Below, piece by piece: positions 56,313-60,536 of a stretch of DNA of 60,536 nt (position 1 is the stretch's first letter; each line of letters opens with the position of its first letter). This DNA comes from Janthinobacterium sp. (GTDB lineage: Bacteria > Pseudomonadota > Gammaproteobacteria > Burkholderiales > Chitinibacteraceae). The translations under genes were made by a program, and so were the position numbers. The notes below the pieces were generated by a model. It ran no database searches and was not told where the DNA came from. It saw only the letters and a list, made by a program, of their open reading frames with translations. The stretch spans positions 1 through 60,536 of the forward strand of contig JANYCY010000015.1 of the NCBI GenBank assembly GCA_025360045.1, in the 5' to 3' direction.

Positions 56313-56516
56313 ATGGCTCTAGGTACCGTAAAGTGGTTCAATGATTCTAAAGGCTTCGGCTTTGTTACTCCAGACGAAGGCGGCGAAGACATTTTCGCTC
56401 ACTTCTCAGCGATCAACATGCCAGGCTTCAAAACTCTGAAAGAAGGCCAACGCGTTTCTTTCGACATCACCAATGGTGCTAAAGGCAAACAAGCCTCTAA
56501 CATCCAAGCTGCTTAA
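56313..56516 (+). CDS. Cold-shock protein, CspA family, second copy
   Basis: 67 residues, with intact RNP1 and RNP2 motifs. It differs from the first copy by one residue (Asp in VSFDITNG). The central part of the gene is identical at DNA level apart from two bases, while differences cluster in codons 3-6 and near codons 42-52. Expression probably needs read-through of the terminator at 56221-56240 or a promoter inside the first gene. It is followed by its own terminator. Confidence 0.95.
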   Translation: MALGTVKWFNDSKGFGFVTPDEGGEDIFAHFSAINMPGFKTLKEGQRVSFDITNGAKGKQASNIQAA

Positions 56517-56532
56517 TTAGCCGCTGGTGATC

Positions 56533-56560
56533 AAAAACCCCGCCAAGGCGGGGTTTTTTT
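56533..56560 (+). terminator. Terminator after the second cold-shock gene
   Basis: AAAAA, CCCCGC-CAAG-GCGGGG (56538-56553), TTTTTTT. A strong stem with a perfect T-run; the flanking A-run would also allow function on the minus strand. Its sequence closely resembles the icd terminator 60 bases away. Confidence 0.9.
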
Positions 56561-56597
56561 ACGTCTGCATATTGTGTAAAAATATCTTTAGGTAAAT

Positions 56598-56622
56598 AAA
56601 AAACCCCGCCGAAGCGGGGTTT
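56598..56622 (-). terminator. Terminator of icd
   Basis: On the minus strand CCCCGC-TTCG-GCGGGG followed by TTTTTT. The C(UUCG)G tetraloop makes this a very stable hairpin. It lies 29 bases after the icd stop. Confidence 0.88.
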
Positions 56623-56651
56623 GATCTAGCTGCGTTGCTGGCTAGATAGAA

Positions 56652-57875
56652 TTACATGCGTTCAATGATTGCTTTGCCGAAGCCTGAGCAACTTACTTCT
56701 GTTGGATTATCCATAAGACGGGCAAAATCGTAAGTAACGATCTTATCCGCAATGGTTTTCTCCATTGCAGTGATAATCAAATCAGCGGCTTCTTTCCAGC
56801 CCATGTGACGCAACATCATTTCAGCAGATAGTAGTAGCGAGCCAGGGTTTACTTTGTCTTGGCCAGAATACTTTGGTGCAGTGCCGTGTGTTGCTTCAAA
56901 CATGGCAACGCTATCAGATAGGTTTGCGCCTGGAGCAATACCGATACCACCAACCTGTGCCGCTAAGGCGTCAGAAATATAATCGCCGTTCAGGTTAAGT
57001 GTTGCAATCACATCATATTCAGCCGGACGTAAGAGGATTTGCTGCAAGAATGCATCAGCAATCACATCTTTAATCACGATGCCATTTGGTAGCTCAAGGT
57101 ATGGGCCGCCATCAATTTCTACGCCGCCAAATTCTTTCTTGGCTAATTCATAGCCCCAAGTGCGGAACATGCCTTCGGTGTACTTCATGATGTTGCCCTT
57201 ATGAACCAGGGTAACACTCTTACGGTTGTTGTCGATGGCGTATTGAATCGCACGACGTACTAATCGCTCGGTACCATCTTTGCTTACAGGCTTGATGCCA
57301 ATGCTTGATGTTTCTGGGAAGCGAATTTTCTTCACGCCCATTTCATTTTGCAAGAAGTCGATGACTTTCTTTGCGCCTTCAGATTGAGCATCCCACTCGA
57401 TACCGGCGTAGATGTCTTCGGTATTTTCACGGAAAATAACCATTTCGATCAGTTCTGGATGCTTAACTGGGGAAGGAACGCCTTGGAAGTAGCGTACTGG
57501 GCGCAGGCAAACGTAGAGGTCGAGTTGCTGACGCAGTGCTACGTTGAGTGAGCGGATGCCGCCGCCAACTGGTGTTGCCAGTGGGCCTTTGATCGATACA
57601 ACGTATTCTTGCAGTGCAGCTAATGTTTCTTCAGGCAGGTAAGTGCCATCTGGATACAATTTAGATGCTTTTTCACCGCAGTAGATTTCCATCCAGTGAA
57701 TCTTACGGCCGCCGCCGTAGCATTTCTTTACCGCAGCATCGACAACGTCGATCATGACTGGGGTGATATCTACACCAATACCGTCGCCTTCGATAAACGG
57801 GATAATCGGATTATCTGGAGTCGCAAGGTTTTGGACGATTTTCGCGCCATCTTGCGGAACTTTGATCAGGCTCAT
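56652..57875 (-). CDS. icd: Isocitrate dehydrogenase, NADP-dependent
   Basis: 407 residues from the ATG at 57875 ([13 protein letters not shown]) after AGGAATACAC; the frame is open to 57947 but that part is not conserved. Icd oxidises isocitrate to 2-oxoglutarate in the TCA cycle. [13 protein letters not shown] contains the active-site serine that AceK phosphorylates in E. coli. NADP preference is supported by [17 protein letters not shown], with the Lys-Tyr pair. Single gene, divergent from rluE. Confidence 0.96.
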   Translation of the reverse strand: MSLIKVPQDGAKIVQNLATPDNPIIPFIEGDGIGVDITPVMIDVVDAAVKKCYGGGRKIHWMEIYCGEKASKLYPDGTYLPEETLAALQEYVVSIKGPLATPVGGGIRSLNVALRQQLDLYVCLRPVRYFQGVPSPVKHPELIEMVIFRENTEDIYAGIEWDAQSEGAKKVIDFLQNEMGVKKIRFPETSSIGIKPVSKDGTERLVRRAIQYAIDNNRKSVTLVHKGNIMKYTEGMFRTWGYELAKKEFGGVEIDGGPYLELPNGIVIKDVIADAFLQQILLRPAEYDVIATLNLNGDYISDALAAQVGGIGIAPGANLSDSVAMFEATHGTAPKYSGQDKVNPGSLLLSAEMMLRHMGWKEAADLIITAMEKTIADKIVTYDFARLMDNPTEVSCSGFGKAIIERM

Positions 57876-57964
57876 CTGTGTATTCCTGTTGTGTCGAGTG
57901 GTTTGTCGCATTTCGTCGGCAGGTATTGTGAATTTCTTGTGGGGCACCGACGAAAAAACAGCCT

Positions 57965-57994
57965 ATTATCGCTGTTTTGTAGCAATACTGCCAA
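57965..57994 (-). promoter_or_regulatory. Candidate icd promoter with inverted repeat
   Basis: Minus strand TTGGCA (57994-57989), an 18-bp spacer, GATAAT (57970-57965). The -10 box forms the loop of a perfect inverted repeat AAAACAGC-N8-GCTGTTTT (57955-57978), which continues into a T-run on the minus strand. The repeat could be an operator or a leader hairpin. Confidence 0.55.
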
Positions 57995-58000
57995 GCCGCT

Positions 58001-58624
58001 ATGCCTCAGCTTATACTTTTAAATAAACCTTACGGGGTGATCTGTCAGTTTTCGCCCTCGCCGCCACATGCTTCGCTGGCTGATTTTGTTCCTATTAAGG
58101 ATGTTTATCCAGCGGGGCGTTTAGATACTGATTCAGAAGGCTTGCTGCTTTTAACTGATTCAGGCCCTTTGCAGGCGAAAATTGCCGACCCAAAGCACAA
58201 GCTGCCCAAAACATATTGGGTGCAGGTAGAGGGTAGCCCGAGTTTGTCAGATTTGCAGCCTTTATTGACAGGCGTGGATTTGGGCGATTTTATTACTCAG
58301 CCCGCGCAGGTACGGATCATTGATGAACCCGTAAATTTATGGCAGCGTGTGCCGCCTGTACGTTTTCGAGCGAATGTGCCAACTACTTGGCTGGAAATTA
58401 TTATTCGTGAGGGCAAGAATCGCCAAGTGCGGCGTATGACGGCTAAAGTGGGTTTTCCAACATTAAGATTGGTCCGCTATGCAATTGGGGATTGGTCTTT
58501 AGATCATTTACCTTTAGGGACTTGGCGAGCAGAAACGGTTGCCGCTCCTCGGCCTGTTAATCCCGTGCCTGAGACCGCAAAGCCTAAGCAGCGTGGTCGT
58601 CGTGGGCCTAATAAAACACGTTAA
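58001..58624 (+). CDS. rluE: 23S rRNA pseudouridine-2457 synthase RluE
   Basis: 207 residues (E. coli 217). RluE isomerises U2457 in 23S rRNA. It is an RsuA-family catalytic domain without an obvious S4 domain. The catalytic Asp lies in AGRLDTDSEGLLLLT (about 38-52), and the conserved EGKNRQVRRMTAKVGFPTLR block is at about 136-155. The C-terminus is a basic Pro/Arg tail. The order icd-rluE-nudJ-mnmA matches the gene neighbourhood in E. coli. The ATG has no strong ribosome-binding site. Confidence 0.92.
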   Translation: MPQLILLNKPYGVICQFSPSPPHASLADFVPIKDVYPAGRLDTDSEGLLLLTDSGPLQAKIADPKHKLPKTYWVQVEGSPSLSDLQPLLTGVDLGDFITQPAQVRIIDEPVNLWQRVPPVRFRANVPTTWLEIIIREGKNRQVRRMTAKVGFPTLRLVRYAIGDWSLDHLPLGTWRAETVAAPRPVNPVPETAKPKQRGRRGPNKTR

Positions 58625-58658
58625 TTTATAAAAGCTAGCCTGATACAAAGGAATGTCA

Positions 58659-59108
58659 ATGTGGAAGCCTAATGCAACAGTTGCTGCTGTTATTGAAGAT
58701 AATGGACGGTTTTTGCTGGTTGAAGAGCGAATCGCTGGTCAGTTAAGGCTTAATCAGCCGGCTGGCCATATTGAATATGGTGAAAGTATTATTGAGGCGG
58801 CGATTCGCGAAGCATTAGAAGAAACGGCTTATCACTTTGTACCACGCTCTTTAATCGGTATATATCAGTGGTCACCGCCGGAGCGTCCAGAGTTAACTTA
58901 CCTTCGTTTTGCATTTACGGGCGAGGTAACTGGGGTTGAGGCGGGGCGTGCTTTGGATGCAGACATTGAGCAAGCGGTATGGCTGACGCGGGGCGAAATT
59001 GTGGCTCGAGCTGAGCAGCATCGCAGCCCCTTACTGTTAGCATGTATCGATGATTATTTGGCGGGATGCCGTTATCCGCTAGAGATTTTGCGTGATTTTG
59101 ATCGCTGA
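58659..59108 (+). CDS. nudJ: Nudix phosphatase NudJ
   Basis: 149 residues from the ATG at 58659, 6 bases after AAGGA; an ATG two codons earlier (58653) is too close to that site. E. coli NudJ (153) hydrolyses thiamine pyrophosphate, HMP-PP and nucleoside di/triphosphates. The Nudix box reads GHIEYGESIIEAAIREALEE (about 36-55), then T, with all acidic residues present. Neighbours rluE and mnmA support the NudJ call. Confidence 0.92.
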   Translation: MWKPNATVAAVIEDNGRFLLVEERIAGQLRLNQPAGHIEYGESIIEAAIREALEETAYHFVPRSLIGIYQWSPPERPELTYLRFAFTGEVTGVEAGRALDADIEQAVWLTRGEIVARAEQHRSPLLLACIDDYLAGCRYPLEILRDFDR

Positions 59109-59140
59109 AACGATCGTAGTACGTTTACTGGAATATAAGT

Positions 59141-60202
59141 ATGTCTGACAAAATTGTAGTGGGTCTTTCTGGAGGGGTAGATTCCTCGGTAACGGCGTGG
59201 CTCTTAAAGGAGCAGGGCTTCGACGTAGTCGGCGTCTTTATGCAAAACTGGGAAGATGATAATACCGATGAGTATTGTTCGATTAAAGAAGACAGCCTAG
59301 ATGCGATCTCGGTTGCGGATAAAGTAGGGGTTGAGATCGAGCTGGTTAATTTCGCCCAAGAATATAAAGAACGGGTGTTCCGCTATTTCTTGGCAGAGTA
59401 TTCGGCGGGTCGAACACCAAACCCAGATATCTTGTGCAATAGCGAAATTAAATTTAAGTGCTTTCTTGATTACGCGATCAAACTGGGGGGCACCAAGCTG
59501 GCAACGGGGCATTACGCCTCAAACCGAGTGCGCCCAGATGGTCGAACAGAGTTGCTTCGTGCTAAAGACGCTAGCAAGGATCAGAGCTACTTTCTATATA
59601 AGCTTAGCCAAGAGCAGGTTGCTCATGCTGTTTTCCCTTTGGGGAATATGCTGAAAACAGAAGTGCGTGAGTTGGCTGAGAAAATTGGCCTGCATAACGC
59701 CAAGAAAAAGGACAGCACTGGTATCTGCTTTATTGGTGAGCGCCCTTTCCGTGAGTTTCTGAATCGCTACTTACCTAAAGTGCCGGGGCCGATGGTTACT
59801 CCAGAAGGTAAACACATGGGTGAGCATATGGGGCTGATGTACCACACTATCGGTCAGCGCCAAGGTTTGGGTATTGGCGGTGAGGGGGCTCCTTGGTTTG
59901 TTGCTGGCAAGGATATGGCTAAAAATGAGCTGATTGTGGTGCAAGGCCATGACCATCCTTTACTACTAAAAGATACATTGCAGGCGCAAGACCTTTCTTG
60001 GGTCCTTGGTGAGTCGCCAGCACTAGGTCGCTACACTGCAAAAACACGCTATCGCCAGCAAGATGCAGCATGTGAGTTGCTCTGGATAGAAGATGGCCGT
60101 TGTGAGTTGAGCTTTGATGGGCCGCAATGGGCAGTTACACCGGGGCAATCGGTGGTGCTGTATGACGGAGAGGTCTGCTTAGGTGGTGGAATTATCATTT
60201 AA
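59141..60202 (+). CDS. mnmA: tRNA-specific 2-thiouridylase MnmA (TrmU)
   Basis: 353 residues (E. coli 368). MnmA adds sulfur to U34 of tRNA-Lys, Glu and Gln using the TusE relay. The PP-loop is GLSGGVDSS (about 8-16). The catalytic cysteines are in [12 protein letters not shown] (about 94-105) and [13 protein letters not shown] (about 191-203). The GATGHYA-type motif appears as ATGHYA (about 122-127). It is last in the rluE-nudJ-mnmA run and is followed by a terminator. Confidence 0.96.
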   Translation: MSDKIVVGLSGGVDSSVTAWLLKEQGFDVVGVFMQNWEDDNTDEYCSIKEDSLDAISVADKVGVEIELVNFAQEYKERVFRYFLAEYSAGRTPNPDILCNSEIKFKCFLDYAIKLGGTKLATGHYASNRVRPDGRTELLRAKDASKDQSYFLYKLSQEQVAHAVFPLGNMLKTEVRELAEKIGLHNAKKKDSTGICFIGERPFREFLNRYLPKVPGPMVTPEGKHMGEHMGLMYHTIGQRQGLGIGGEGAPWFVAGKDMAKNELIVVQGHDHPLLLKDTLQAQDLSWVLGESPALGRYTAKTRYRQQDAACELLWIEDGRCELSFDGPQWAVTPGQSVVLYDGEVCLGGGIII

Positions 60203-60229
60203 TTGGAGCGAAGTTGTCTTTGTTTCAAA

Positions 60230-60264
60230 CAAGCCGCAGAGAGATGCGGCTTGTTTGCTTTTTG
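60230..60264 (+). terminator. Terminator after mnmA
   Basis: CAAGCCGCA (60230-60238), loop GAGAGA, TGCGGCTTG (60245-60253), then TTTGCTTTTTG. It isolates mnmA from the rRNA promoter region downstream. Confidence 0.85.
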
Positions 60265-60333
60265 AGTGCTGATTCATATTTTATATAAATCAACTACTTA
60301 GCCTATTACTACGCTTTTATTGCACGGTAGTGG

Positions 60334-60362
60334 TTGACCGAAGCGGCCTAGGGCCGTATATT
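60334..60362 (+). promoter_or_regulatory. rRNA operon promoter
   Basis: TTGACC (60334-60339), a 17-bp spacer, TATATT (60357-60362), then the GC-rich discriminator TCGGCCTCTCGC. The spacer contains a perfect palindrome CGGCC-TAG-GGCCG (60344-60356). AT-rich DNA at 60275-60320 could supply UP elements. The discriminator composition fits stringent (ppGpp/DksA) control. Confidence 0.8.
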
Positions 60363-60536
60363 TCGGCCTCTCGCTGCAGCACACACAGCAACACGGTGTT
60401 CTAGCCGCAGCGAATGATCTTTAAAAAAATACAGTCGATGAGTGTGAGTGCTTGGTTTGAAAGACTAAGTTGCTTGCATTAGTAAAGAGTAACCAGCGAT
60501 GGTTGCTCTGAATAAAGTAAGCCAGTAAGTACTAGC
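60363..60536 (+). other. rRNA operon leader, truncated by the right edge
   Basis: About 170 bases follow the promoter with no reading frame of note. TGATCTTTAAAA (60415-60426) resembles boxA (consensus TGCTCTTTAACA) of rRNA antitermination sites, followed by G/T-rich leader. The 16S gene's AGAGTTTGATC start is not reached, so the gene itself lies beyond the window. Confidence 0.65.

Overview
The window looks like about 60.5 kb of chromosome from a betaproteobacterium, most likely order Neisseriales (Chromobacteriaceae/Chitinibacteraceae, Iodobacter-like). The evidence is the long RpoB (1394 residues), infA between secY and rpmJ, a pilB-pilC-pilD-coaE-zapD-yacG cluster, and the protein sequences themselves. 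The genus is inference. I see no phage, insertion sequence, CRISPR array or defence locus. Nearly everything is core housekeeping.

Layout. (1) 1-2.1 kb is a repeat-bearing edge holding the 23S rRNA methyltransferase gene rlmG and two palindromic repeats. (2) 2.1-3.0 kb holds a small lipoprotein gene and a complete mini-operon of two tRNA-Phe genes (promoter, two tRNAs, terminator) on the minus strand. (3) 3.3-17.2 kb runs tRNA-Tyr, tRNA-Gly, tRNA-Thr, tufB, tRNA-Trp, secE, nusG, rplKAJL, rpoBC, ending in a strong terminator. (4) 17.5-35.8 kb is the str-S10-spc-alpha super-cluster: rpsL, rpsG, fusA, tufA, rpsJ, the ribosomal proteins to secY, infA, rpmJ, rpsMKD, rpoA, rplQ. rpmJ (37 codons) is easily missed. 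(5) 35.8-39.2 kb holds an HDOD protein, apaH, and an acyltransferase pair resembling ornithine-lipid OlsB/OlsA. (6) 39.3-47.0 kb, minus strand, holds yacG, zapD, coaE, the type IV pilus genes pilD, pilC, pilB, a CorB/YfjD-type membrane protein and a YpjD-type cytochrome-assembly protein. (7) 47-50.7 kb is ffh, rpsP, rimM, trmD, rplS. (8) 50.7-55.7 kb holds ogt, xerD, mscS and convergent clpS-clpA. (9) 55.8-56.6 kb holds twin cold-shock genes with structured leaders. (10) 56.6-60.2 kb holds icd, divergent from rluE, nudJ, mnmA. (11) The last 200 bases are the promoter and leader of an rRNA operon whose 16S gene lies beyond the right edge.

Functionally the window supplies most of the transcription and translation machinery: RNA polymerase alpha, beta and beta', EF-Tu twice, EF-G, IF1, about 34 ribosomal proteins, SecE/SecY, NusG, SRP protein, and rRNA/tRNA modification enzymes. 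It also contains envelope and proteostasis genes.

The less ordinary signals are regulatory. All three stable-RNA promoters carry a palindrome in the spacer between -35 and -10 (7-3-7 at both tRNA promoters, 5-3-5 at the rRNA promoter), plus a similar CTCTC-rich discriminator. A promoter-hairpin-U-tract module splits rpsJ from rplC, and a promoter is embedded in a terminator stem between rpsQ and rplN. There is a diverged direct repeat upstream of rpsL, and a covarying two-stem leader precedes both cold-shock genes. I found no clearly novel multi-gene system. All readings were made by eye, without searches or folding software.
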